This document shows, in pieces, positions 11,307 through 22,700 of a stretch of DNA of 64,000 nt (position 1 is its first letter; each line of letters begins with the position of its first letter). The stretch lies in contig OX463839.1 in the NCBI GenBank assembly GCA_949825065.1, positions 32,993,540 through 33,057,539 of the forward strand, written 5' to 3'. Below the pieces are notes generated by a model. The model was not told where the DNA came from. It did not search any database and worked only from the letters and a program-made list of their open reading frames with translations. The translations under genes and the position numbers were made by a program. Origin of the DNA: Odontocerum albicorne (taxonomy: Eukaryota; Arthropoda; Insecta; Trichoptera; Odontoceridae).

Positions 11307-12546
11307 CGAAGGTGGTCCCAGAAGTACCCGACCTGACGTATAGATGGCGGTTGTTGCTTTAAAAAATTACTATGATAGAAAGTACTAAACTTATAAAGTT
11401 TCAAGTTTTAAGACGCTACGTTGTTTAGTATTTGTTTGGCAGCCATCAATGGTGAACACTCTCAGTGAATTTGTAAACATGGAAAAAATTGGTCATCGTT
11501 ATGTGATACAATACTTTCATTTGAAAGGTCTAAGTCCAACCAATATCAAAGCCGAGCTAGATTCTACTCTGGGGGAGTCTGCTCCTTCGTTTACAATAGT
11601 AAAATATTGGGTGGCAGAGTTTAAACGAGGCCGTACGAGCTGCCAAGACGAACATCGCAGTGGTCGAGCGTTGTGAGGATATTTCAATCGAGTGTTTGGC
11701 GATGTTTCACAGCAATAAAACATGGTAGGCATTTCAAAAAGTGCTGTACATTGCATATTGACTGAAAATTTGGACATGAGAAAGCTGTGCGCAAGATGGG
11801 TGCCGCGTTTGATCACAATGGAACAAAAACAGCATCGTGAGGATGTTTCAATCGAGTGGCGATGTTTCACAGCAATAAAGCCGAGTTTTTGCGTCGATTC
11901 ATAACCATGGATGAAACATGGGTCCATCACTTCACACCTGAGACGAAGGAACAGTCAAAACAATGGACTGAAAGGGGAGAATCGGCTCCATAAAAGGCGA
12001 AGACAGTTCCATATGCAGGCAAGGTCATGGCGTCAGTTTTTTGGGATGCGCGTGGGATAATTTTCATTGATTATCTTCAAAAACGAAAAACAATCAACGG
12101 CAAGTATTATGCGAACTTATTGCAGTGTTTGAGTGATGAAATCAAGAAAAAACGGCCGCATTTGGCGAAAAAGAAAGTGTTGTTTCATCAAGACAATGCA
12201 CCAGTTCACACATCCGTTATCGCGGTGGCCAAAATCAATGAATTAAAGTTCGAATTGCTTCCTCACGCACCTTATTCACCAGTTTTAGCCCCCTCAGATT
12301 ATTTTCTTTTTCCAAACTTGAAAAAATGGCTCGGTGGTAAAAAATTTGCCAACAATGGTGGAATCTGCGGTTGATGGCTATTTTGAGGCGCTCGACGGTT
12401 CTCACTATAAACAGGGTATCGAAGCTATTGAACATCGCTGGGAAAAATGTGTCGAGCTGAAAGGAGACTGTTGAGAAATAAAAATATTTTTTCCCAAATT
12501 TTTTGTGTTTTCTTTGTTAGGTCGGGTACTTTTGGGACTACCCTCG
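11307..12546 (+). mobile_element. mariner nested in the DD41D element
   Basis: Inverted ends share GTCCCARAAGTACCCGACCT, with TA at 11305-11306 and 12547-12548. The insertion lies in the coding region of the host element, just after the second catalytic block. Confidence 0.92.
11479..12474 (+). pseudogene. mariner transposase, rearranged
   Basis: Starts MEKIGHRYVIQYFHLKGLSP (11479) with the HTH, continues in other frames through RKLCARWVPRLITMEQKQ, and ends VEL KGDC-stop at 12474. The 'MDETWVHHFTPET' block with the first Asp is readable near 11909. The second Asp (FHQDNAPVH) and third (LAPSDYFLF) are present, but the conserved non-catalytic Asp of SPDL is Val (SPVL). A segment of about 45 bp occurs twice (about 11674-11722 and 11836-11880), an internal duplication that wrecks the frame. 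Confidence 0.85.
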
Positions 12547-13506
12547 TATGTGTGATGTGGCACTGTCCTGTTGGAACCACATGTGCTGTAGGCCCAATCG
12601 ATCCAATTCGGCGAGAGAAAGTTTACCAACATGTCACGATAGCGATCACCAGTAACTGTTACAGCATTGCCTCTAGCATCCTCAAAGAAATATGGCCCAA
12701 TGATGCCGCCTGCCCAAATGGCGCACCATACAGTCATTCTACGAGGGTGTTATGGTTGTTGGTGTATCAATTGAGGATTTTCAGTGCCCCAATAGTGGCG
12801 ATTCAGTTTATTAACAAAACAGTTTATTAACAACCAGCCAAGTCGAAATGTGCCTCATCGCTCATGATTTTTTGCCAAAAATGGTGGCTGCTATACCGAC
12901 CTGTAAAACCCGAGTATTCCAATCTCGCCGCCGTTTATGGTCATTTTCCTGTAGCTCTTGTGTCAATTGAATTTTATACAGATAAAAATGCAAATCTTTT
13001 ATGATAATTTTTAACAAACATGATGGAGACATTCCCAATTCTTGTGCATGGCGTCAATGAGAGGTGCACGGATGTTCACCAACACTGCCTCAATCTTTTC
13101 TGGCGTACGTTGGCTACTTTGTCGCCCAGACTTTTCTTTATCTCCCAGTGTATGCAAATTTTCAAAATTATTCATTACACGCTGAATGGTTGACTTGCTT
13201 GACACATGATTAAAACAAAAAAAAACACGCAATTTTCTTCGCGTATTCACATTTGAACAATTATTTAAATAAAATGTTTTAATAACTTCAACACATTGTT
13301 GAGGAGTTAGATACTCCATAATAAATTGTTATTGACCACTCTCTACGACTGTCAAATATGAACTGACAAATAACAGCCAAATCAAAATGACGGCCAAACA
13401 AAATAGGCCTGGAACATAAAACGTACCCTGTAGTTGAAATTTGATACCTCGAACCTTAGTAATCAACTAGAGCCAATAGAAGACATGTTGTTTTGTTGTA
13501 TTCTAA

Positions 13507-13720
13507 AATGTTAAAAATTGAACATTATATGGCTATCAATTTTTTCCACCAGGAGGGAAAACCCGGCAGAAATTAAACGATATTTAGATGCTGTGTATAT
13601 TCTCCGTCATATATCACAGTGAAAGATTGGGCTAAACAGTTCCTGTAAGGCAGATAAACTATTGAAGATGACCATTGTCAAGGTAAACCAGCAGAAGCAC
13701 TCACTTCAGAATACTTTTTC
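13507..13720 (+). pseudogene. mariner transposase N-terminal fragment
   Basis: Across frameshifts the reading is MLKIEHYMAINFFHQEG, EIKRYLDAVY, SYITVKDWAKQF, IEDDHCQGKPAEALTSEYF, the start of a mariner transposase. No ends found; 3' part absent. Confidence 0.6.
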
Positions 13721-13789
13721 AGTGGTATTGAATCATCATTCATTCATCATTCTAAAAAAAATTATTAAATTAGTGATTAAATTGAAAAA

Positions 13790-14170
13790 TAAAATTCTGG
13801 TTTCATTCTGTCACCTTTTTATATCTTTGGGCTGGAAATATTTGAATCTTACTACGTAGCTTGTCGAAAAATATTATCATATGGTATATTGGTAACATAT
13901 GATGAACAACATCATTCACAGCAAGCTCTAAATAATGGTTGTTACAGTGTTAAACTATTACATTTGGAAACTTATTTACAAATTGATGATCTACTCCTGA
14001 ATTTTTGCTAAGCATACTATATTAGAAGCACCATCATAATGAAAAACAAAACACTTCTTAGTAAAAAAACTATAATTAAATTTGTGGTCATGTAACCTTT
14101 CTTGCCGTTGAAGTCCTGCTAATACGATGGGAAAAATACATTTTTATTTTTGACTTTAGTCTACTGATTT
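13790..14170 (-). pseudogene. hAT transposase fragment
   Basis: Minus-strand reading with stops: HYDGASNIV, KFPNVIV-like, HCNNHYLELAVNDVVHHM-like, FFDKLRSKIQIFPAQRYKK. The order 'DGAS..M..K.SGV' then 'H...H.LELAV.D' is the hAT catalytic core. Different from the 7223 element. Confidence 0.55.
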
Positions 14171-14342
14171 TAAATTAATTTGCACATTGGTCGACTTCTC
14201 TATCAGATGACATTGCAGTCTATTCACTATTTGGTTATTCTTTTTCATAATTAGTCACTTGTCCATTTAAAAAAAAAGACTAATTGAACCAAACTATATA
14301 AATATCGATATGCATCAATACATGAATTGATACTGACTACTA

Positions 14343-15261
14343 CGACGGGAGGTCAGTAAATTCATAGAATGAAGGGGTTAAGGGAGGGGGAGGTAGTGCG
14401 CATGTGCATGTTCTGATAATATGACTCATTATTAGTATATTCACCAAGTTTTAGTCTAATTTTGACAGTATTGTTTAAGATGTCATTGGGAGAATATGTC
14501 AAACATTAATAACATCCCAAGTATTGAAAAAATTGAGAATTGCACCATAATTAAGTTTCTCATAAAACAAGGGAAAACACCTGAAATAATTTTGGAAGAG
14601 ATGTTAGCGGTTAAAATCGATTGAAGACGACTTCCGACCAGGACGGCCTGTTGAGGCCACTTCTTCAAACATCGTCAAAAAAGTGAAAAAGCTTGTGCTG
14701 GAAGATGCCTGCCTAAACAAACAACAGCTTACAGAGGTGTTTGGAGTATCACCTACAACCATTTTGAATATCCTCCATCAGCAACTAGGGATGTCAAAAG
14801 TGAGTGTAAGGTACCCAGAATGCTCACACCACTTCAAAAACAACAACACGTCGAATGTTCACAGTTTTTGGACCTCTGCAAAAACAACCAAGATGAGATT
14901 TTGAGCCTATTTGTTACTATAGATGAAATTTGGGTTCATCATCATGAGAATTGAGTCGAAGCGAAACAGGTGTCCAAACATTTAATCACCCTCCCTACAG
15001 CCAAGACCTGGCTCAGTCTGATTATTTGTTTCCAAATATGAAAAAGAACTTCAAGAAGAAATTTACGGACGATGAAGAAGTTAAAAGGCAATTTCGACTT
15101 ATGTTGAGGGCAAAAGCATTTCTTTTTTTTTTTCGTGGGTATAAGTAAGCTTATTTAAAGATCTGAAAAATGTATTCGAGTTAATGGTGAATATATTGAA
15201 AAGGAAAATAAAAAAAATGTTTTTTTCCCCTTCATTCTGCAAATTTATTGACCTCCCCTAA
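14343..15261 (+). mobile_element. mariner element, deleted and decayed
   Basis: Inverted ends share GGGAGGTCARTAAATT and AGAATGAAGGGG, with TA at 14341-14342 and 15262-15263. Within are transposase pieces: IEKIENCTIIKFLIKQGKT (about 14525), KLVLEDACLNKQQLTEVFG (14689), an LFVTIDEIWVHHHEN block near 14910 with the first Asp, then directly NHPPYSQDLAQSDYLFPNMKK (14984). The segment with the second Asp is deleted. Confidence 0.85.
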
Positions 15262-15263
15262 TA

Positions 15264-16265
15264 CTGTTTAGTCAGCTATCCAGTGTTCATCTCCAACAGG
15301 TATAGTCGTGTGGTATGTTTGTGCTCAATCACTAAATTCAATGCCTACTGTCCCGTCCACTAGTCAAGGGGTGTAGACAAATTCCATATGGAAAGTGTTC
15401 GAATGCATGAAAATTATTATTAATTCATTTATTACGAAATGTCAAAGGATAATATAATATATATTATTTATAAAAAAGTGGCGAGATGGTATGCCACCTT
15501 ATATCTGTCCGTAAAAAGGAAGTGGGATGGTTTGGATTTTATAAAAAAATAATCAGATGTCATCCCGCCTCATCTCGAACACTGTTAATGAGTATATTTA
15601 CAACCTAGAATATCTATGCAATCAATAGTCATTTTCATTTTTTGAAGTAATTGGTTTAGTCCCATGGTAAAGTATTACTACTATTTAATGGTAAAAAATG
15701 TACAACAATCAGAAGTGCGTTGAAGCATATAAATTCATGATTCGGCATGGAATGTATGGCTATGTAATATTACAGGCAGTACAAAGACATAAAATACATG
15801 TACCTTCTAGACACACTGTACATTATTTGTATTTATAGGTTTGTAATATTTATTATTCTGTTTTTTTCTCAATTTTATTTATTTTTAGTCTGAAAAATGA
15901 GGGTTCATTGCACCAATTACAAGAATTGTTGCATTAGTCCATCGTCTCTCTTAAATGGAATGATGCAATGACTTAAAAAGACCTGCCCCTGCTTAACGTG
16001 TTCCTCGCGGGAAGCACAAACATCTGTGATCTGATCTGTAGCATTCCTTTGTGTATTTTACGTAATGTTTAGTTTATCTCCTTTATTTAATGAGTCTCCT
16101 TAAGAGTAATGACTATTAATTATTATCAGAAAATTACTTGAATGTCATGTTTATTTGGTGGTGTAATCAAATATCAGTGGTTCTAAACAAAATATGCGTT
16201 TAAACTTAGAAATTAAAAAACGCCGAAATTGTGCCGCGCACAGGATTCGTGGAATTTGATTTTTA
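15264..16265. other. intergenic DNA
   Basis: No gene or mobile-element ends recognised. Confidence 0.4.
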
Positions 16266-16445
16266 ACGCAGTGTACAGGTTAATGATAGTACGTTTGTCT
16301 TTCATCTATAAGTTATTGGTTTAATTCCCATAGTTCTAATTCAGGTCCTGAACATCTTTCTCGGTGATTAAAACAGATAGCTAATATGGCTTTTGTGACT
16401 ATATTGAATACAATGAAAACACAGTATAATGCAAATTGTTTCTAA
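16266..16445 (+). repeat. SINE copy, decayed
   Basis: Box B-like GGTTTAATTCCC followed by the family body (AACATCTTTCT...) and a TATTGAATACAATG tail. Matches the order of the copy at 5444. Confidence 0.5.
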
Positions 16446-16516
16446 GAATCCAGTTTTCCTATTTTTTTCAATCAATATAAAAGTAGAAAAAAAGGCAGAT
16501 GTATAATTTAAATAAG

Positions 16517-16522
16517 TTTATT
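16517..16522 (-). terminator. EIF2B4 poly(A) signal
   Basis: AATAAA on the minus strand, 22 nt past the stop codon of EIF2B4; implies a very short 3' UTR. Confidence 0.6.
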
Positions 16523-16543
16523 AAGTAAAAAAAGTGAAGAAAA

Positions 16544-16755
16544 TTACATTCCAAACTCGGATGGTTTAATACGCAATATTACTGGAACGCTTGTACAAGG
16601 CAAAATGGCGAGTTCCGTAACCACAGCTGTAACTAGGTCTGGTGGAGTCACATCGTAAGTGAGATTCAAGAGAGTGAGACTTTTGAATGTTCTCCAGTTT
16701 GATAGGGGACTTTCTTCGTGTGAAGGGTTGCACTTGATGAGATCATCTGGATTGC
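16544..16755 (-). CDS. EIF2B4: EIF2B4 last coding exon
   Basis: Acceptor TTTTACAG at its 5' edge; TAA stop at 16544-16546. Encodes [20 protein letters not shown], then [20 protein letters not shown] and the conserved [11 protein letters not shown] end of the delta subunit. This C-terminal part contributes to the eIF2B core interfaces in the family. Confidence 0.93.
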
Positions 16756-19700
16756 CTGTAAAATAACGATAAAACATTTTCACAAACTGTTCATAAAAAA
16801 AAATATTTAATTTCTTGACTCTGTCACATTTTTTTATAATTATCTACATAACACATCGATCAATAAGTCCTGGGACTAACCAACAGATGACGCCTCTAAT
16901 AACAAATCCATACTATTCTGTTAGTACCAACCTTTAGAAATTACGTGTTAAACTTCCATGACATTCCGACATTGTGTCATTAAGTTACAGTGGTTTTAGT
17001 GATGCTACTTTTGCTATTTTCAAAACAATGGAAAAAACCGAATTTTGTGTGTTGATAAAACATTGCTTTTTAATGGGAAAAAATACCGTTCAAACTCAGC
17101 GATGGCTTAAAAAGTGTTATCCGGGCTCTGCTCCGTCGAAAACAACCATTTGTCGGTGGTATGCTGATTTTAAACGCGGTCGTACAGACACAAATGATGC
17201 TGAACGCTCTGGTCGTCCAAATGAGGCTGTTACACCAGAAAACATAAAAAAAACCCTCAAAATTGTGATGGAAAATCGCAAAGTAAAGTTGCGTGAGGTA
17301 GCTGACATCCTGAAGATAACATTTGGTAGTGTTTACACTATTTTGCATTAACATTTGGTCATGAAAAAGCTTTATTCGAAATGGGTGCCACGTTTGCTCA
17401 CAATGGAACAGAAACAACGCATCGATGATTCAGAGCGCTGTTTGGCACTGTTGACGCAAAATAAACAGGAGTTTTTGCATCGGTATGTGACAATGGATGA
17501 AACTTGGATCCACCACTATACTCCGGAATTAAATCGGCAGTCAGCTGAGTGGAGAGCAGCCGGTGAAAGTCGTCCGAAGGAACCAAAAACTCAACAGTCG
17601 GCCGGGAAGGTTATGGCCTCCGTGTTTTGGGATGCGCATGGTATAATATTCATCGATCCCCTTGAAAAGGAAAAAACCATCAATAGCGAATATTACATAG
17701 CGTTATTGGAGCGTTTAAAGGCAGAAATTGCAAAAAAACGGCCCCATATTAAGAAAAAAGTTCTCCTTCATCAGGACAATGCACCGTGTCACAAGTCAAT
17801 GGTAACGATGGCCAAATTGCATGAGTTTAACTTCGAATTGCTTCCGCACCCACCGTATTCTCCAGATTTGGCCCCCAGCGACTATTGGCTGTTCGCAAAC
17901 CTCAAAAAGATGCTCCAGGGAAAGAGATTTGGCTCCAATGAAGAAGTGATTGCCGAAACTAATGCCTATTTTGAAACCAAAGATAAATCGTTCTACACGG
18001 CTGGCATAGAAAAGTTTAGAAAGCGTTGGAATGAATGTATCGCTCTTGAAGGAGACTATGTTGATGAATAAAGAAGAATTTTGGCAAACAAATGTTGTTT
18101 TAGTAGTTAGTCCCGAGACTTATTGATCGATGTGTTAGAATATGGGAAGCAGAAAAATTGTGTTTTTTAATTTGAAGACATAAACTCCGGTTTATTAAAC
18201 AGGCTCTAAACATATACTAGGTTTGATAAAAAAAATAGCGAGAATTTTCATTTTTATCAAAAAGCATTTATTTAATTATTAATATTGTCCCCTTCAAAGA
18301 AGTTCCCATAGGATAAAATACACTATTGACAATGTTTTTTTCTAATCAGCAAATATTTGTGGAACGCAATATTTGGGAAAGCCTTTAGCTCGGCCACTGA
18401 TCTATCTTTATTTCCTCTATGGTCGCAAAACATTGTCCTATTCATCTTCGGTAACAGGAAAAAGTCGCATTAGGCCATATCTGGCGAATACTGGCTGGGG
18501 CATCACGACGGTGATGGTTTTAGCCAAAATTCACAAATTAATAGTGAAGTGTGAGCCGGTGCTCTATTATGGTGCAAAATCCAGGAGTTGTTTGCCCACA
18601 ATTCTGATTGTTCTTTTCGGATTGCCTCACACGAACAGTGTAAAATTTTAAGATAATTATCCTTATTGACCATACGGCCTGGCGGTAAGAATTCATGATG
18701 CACGTTGTAATCGAAGAATAGTAAGGAGAACCTTGACATTTGATCGAACTTCGTGCACTTTTTTCGGTCTTGGCTCTTCAGGAAGAATGATAGAGTCTTT
18801 ATTTCAATGTCATAGCCATGCCCACATTTCGTAACAAGTTATATTGTGTTGGAATAATTCTGGGTCATCAGGGACTTCAACCCACCGGTGCTCAGCGATG
18901 TTTTTGCAATGTTACATTTGTTGAAAATTCAACAATTTTGAAAAAATTCTCATTTTTTATCAAACCTAGTATCCTCCAGGAGTTAAATGCGATGATACAA
19001 CTGTCCTCAATATGCTTCCAATGTATTCAGTGGTTTTTCGACCACATTTCCAGATGTGAGCCAGACAACTCAGAAAAATTGGTGGTCATAAGAAGTGTGC
19101 CAGAAAGAGGCAGAGGCCAACAAGATGGAGTGATCAGGTGAAGGAATTGACTGAGGGAAGCCTGTACACTACCATACAAATGGCAAGTGACAAAAATGAG
19201 CAAGTCCTTAGGACATTGTCACATCCTAAGACAGACATATAAATCTAATAAAACTTTATTTTTAGTTCTCCCTTTTGTTAAATATTGTTAGATACTGTTG
19301 AAAATTACCTCAGGCTTAGATTTTTGCCACTAGCCTAAAAATTTACTACTTTCCTTCCTCATTTTGAGAGCTAAGTATTTCGATACCAGCCCAAACATGC
19401 CAGGTATTAATGCTAGTGGCAATGGTCTTTGTTGACAATATGACTGGATACATTATTGAAATTCTTGTTTGATAAATTCAAATTTTTTATCAACCGATTC
19501 GTATGAACTAGTACAAATCAGCTGAATGACACAAATCTAGTATAAACAAATCACTATTAAAACTTTATAACACTAATAAAGCAATCATGAAAAATTGCGA
19601 GTCCTATTTTTTTTATAAAAATCGGATTGCATATTTATTTTAATACATTACCTATTTCATTGTAGACAAATGAATCTGTCTGAACCCTTTCCGAGAACTT

Positions 19701-22700
19701 GTGCGTCTCACAGCACACGAGAACTGGCACATTGAAGGCGTGGGCTACCATGGCGACTTGTGCAGTACCCGCTCTTGCCATTACATATCCGTTAGCTAGC
19801 AGTGCACCAGCTCCTAATATAACCTTGTTTATCTGAAAAATTATTTTAGACTGTTAGCAAACAAGACTTATGAGCAGGCCTGTACAACATGTGGGCCGAA
19901 TGAAGCCCACCAGCAATCACTCTGGCATTATGAATATAATATACAAGAAATAAATATAAATAATTATTTCATTTTTAAAATAATCAATTCTTTATTTTTC
20001 GTTAGAAAAAAATATTTTTCTCTACTTACACATCACATTTATGAACATTAATAAAAGTAAGTAACTTTCGTGTTTGAGTGACGATCATTTGGAAAATATA
20101 TTAAAAACGGCTACTTCAAATATGTCTACCGAATATGACAAACTTGTTGCTGACAAATGGTTTAATGTCTCTCATTAAATTAATTCATACACTCGAAAAA
20201 TAATCTCTTTAAGTTCCATGTTTATTTCTAGTATTTTTACAATAATTATTTTATTTATTACAAAAAATAGTTCATTTTGTAGTTATAATTACAATTAATA
20301 ATATTGTAATAAAATAATAGTGTAATAAACAAAATATTCTCTATTTCTTTCCTGTCCTTTCTTGCGGTCTGCAACAGCTTTCCTTAAAGTAATATGACCC
20401 TCATCCCATTTTGAGTTATGCAGGCCTGCTTTAGAGAATAATCTATTTGGTTAAAACCAGTATTCATCTACCCCTGAAAAGATTGCTTGTCAGAGCTAGT
20501 TGCTGGTAAAAACATTAGAAATAAGGTTAGAATGATATCTTGCCTCTCAAGTTTTCCTTGAAAAAAATACTTTTGTTGTACTACAATTGAAAGAGATATC
20601 CAATGTATTATAATATTATCTATTTAATTCTTCTCACATAAATTTCAAGGCATCCAAGTATTTAGGATTTAGTATCAAATAAAATATTTCCAAATGACAA
20701 AGCAACCTTAAATCATCCATTAAATGAGGACTTATTGATATTATATTAGGTGTACAAATAAGTTTCCGCCGTTTTTTATAAAAAATTAAGGATTTATTGT
20801 GAAAGAACGGAACCTCATGTTTTATTCGAAGTAGTGTCCATCGCTTGCCACTACTTTTTCCCATCTTTCTGGCAGTATACGGCTACCGCGTCGGAAGAAT
20901 GCTTCATCTTTTGAGGCTATCCACGAATCGACCCAATTTTTGGTATCTTCATATGATGTGTAGTGCTGCTAGACAGGCCATGCGTCATCGATCGAAACAA
21001 GTGGAAATCAGAAGGAGCAATGTCTAGTGAATACGGTGGGTGGGGTAAAACTTCCCAATTGAGTGTTTCCAAATAGGTTTTGACCGGCGCCGCAACATGT
21101 GGACGAGCATTATTATGCAGGAGAATAATTTTGTCGTGTCTGGAGTAGTAGTGGGCGCGCTTTTCCTTGAGTGCTCGACTCAATCTCATCAATTGTGTTC
21201 GGTAGACAGCCCCAGCAATGGTTTCGTTCGGTTTGAGCAACTCATAATACACGATACCAAGCTGATCCCACCAAATACACGAGTTTTTTTCCATGAATAT
21301 TTGGCTTAGCCGTAGATGTTGAAGCATGGCCAGGGGGTACCCATGATTTCTTCCTTTTTGGATTATCATAGTGGATCCATTTTTCATCACCAGTGACTAT
21401 ACGGTGCAGAAAACCCGTTCAACGTTTCTCGGTGTCAGTTCATATGGAACCCAATTTCCTTGTTTTTGAATCATTCCCAATGATTTCAACCGATGTGAAA
21501 TTGCTTGTTGAGTCACTCCTAATGTAAGTGCAAGTTCTTCTTGCATTTGGCACGAATCTTGATCCAATAATACTTCCAATTCCGTGTCTTCGTACACTTT
21601 CGGCCTTCCGCTATGTTCTTTATGTTCTTTGTCTTCGATGTCAAATTCACCGTTCTTAAACTTTTGAAACCACTCACAATAACTTCTCTCACTTAAGGGA
21701 GCCTCACCCTATGATTCTACAAGCAATTGATGCGCCTCAGTTGCAGATTTCTTCAAATTGAAGAAGTAAATCAAAAGTTCCCGCAACTAATGCTTATTCG
21801 GATCAAAACTTGACATTTTCACACACAAAAGAATATATTATACTGATAAAAATTCACTAATATTTCAAGGTAATGTTGTTGACAGATGTCTAACCTTACG
21901 AAAACGACGTTTTACATCTGATAATTTTAACCATAACTTACTGGTGGCGCCAACTTTTGTCAAATGGCGGCGGCTTATTTGTACACCTGATATAATATTA
22001 GGTCTACCAGAAAGTTGTCCGTTTTTTAATTAAAAGAAAATAATACATTTTCAATGCATTTATTAACATTTACTGAACAATATAATTTCCATCATTACTA
22101 ATGACCTCTTCCCAGCATTATGGTAATTTGTGAATTCCATTTCTGTAGAATGACTCATCTTTGGAGGCGAAAAACTCAAGCAGTGCTTGGCTGATATATG
22201 CTTAATTTTTTTCCTTCAAATTTTTTTTACAGAGAGAAACAGATGATAATCTGATGGTGCTAGGTCCGGAGTATGGTGGATGTGACAGAATTTCCCAGCC
22301 TAGCTCTGCGATTTTCCGGCGAGTCGCCAAAGCAGCATGTGGCCTGGCATTGTCGTGGTGTAGTATGATTTGCTTCCTATTGATTGCCGGTCTCTTTCCC
22401 TTGAGTACTTCGTTCAAATCATCCATTTGTCGACAATACATTTCCGAATTTTGAGCCTTTCTTTGGGTTTGAGAAGCTCTTAGTGTATTGGTCATTTGAC
22501 GTCCCACCATATACACAGCATTCTCTCATTGAGGCTCAAGCTCGGTTTCGAGGTGGAGGGGGAAGGTTGTCCGGGCTCATAGTATACTCTTTTTTTCACA
22601 ATGTTCTCATACGTAATCCACTTTTCATCACCGGTTATCATCAGGCCTAAGAAAGGTTCGTTTTTGTTCCGAGCAAGCAGACATGAGCAAATGACGACTC

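Larger units (their letters stand above)
10992..13319 (-). pseudogene. DD41D-type transposase, split by an inserted mariner
   Basis: The N-terminal DNA-binding part starts MEYLTPQQCVEVIKTFY (13319), followed by the MSDEAHFDL block (12850-12880), MTVWCAIWAGGIIGPYFF (12737), and a block reading QHMWFQQDSATSHT just right of the insertion. Left of the insertion it continues ARATMQILRETF, then SPDLTAPDYFLWGYLKRK and the C-terminus. Counting from the QQD Asp to the APD Asp gives 41 intervening residues. Several frameshifts and stops are present. Family members are often annotated as Tc3-like with an N-terminal DUF4817. Confidence 0.82.
10888..13430 (-). mobile_element. DD41D-type Tc1/mariner element, interrupted
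   Basis: Inverted ends share CGTTTTATGTTYCAGGCC, with TA on both sides (10886-10887, 13431-13432). Removing the nested element at 11307-12546 and one TA leaves about 1.3 kb, the normal size. Confidence 0.88.
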
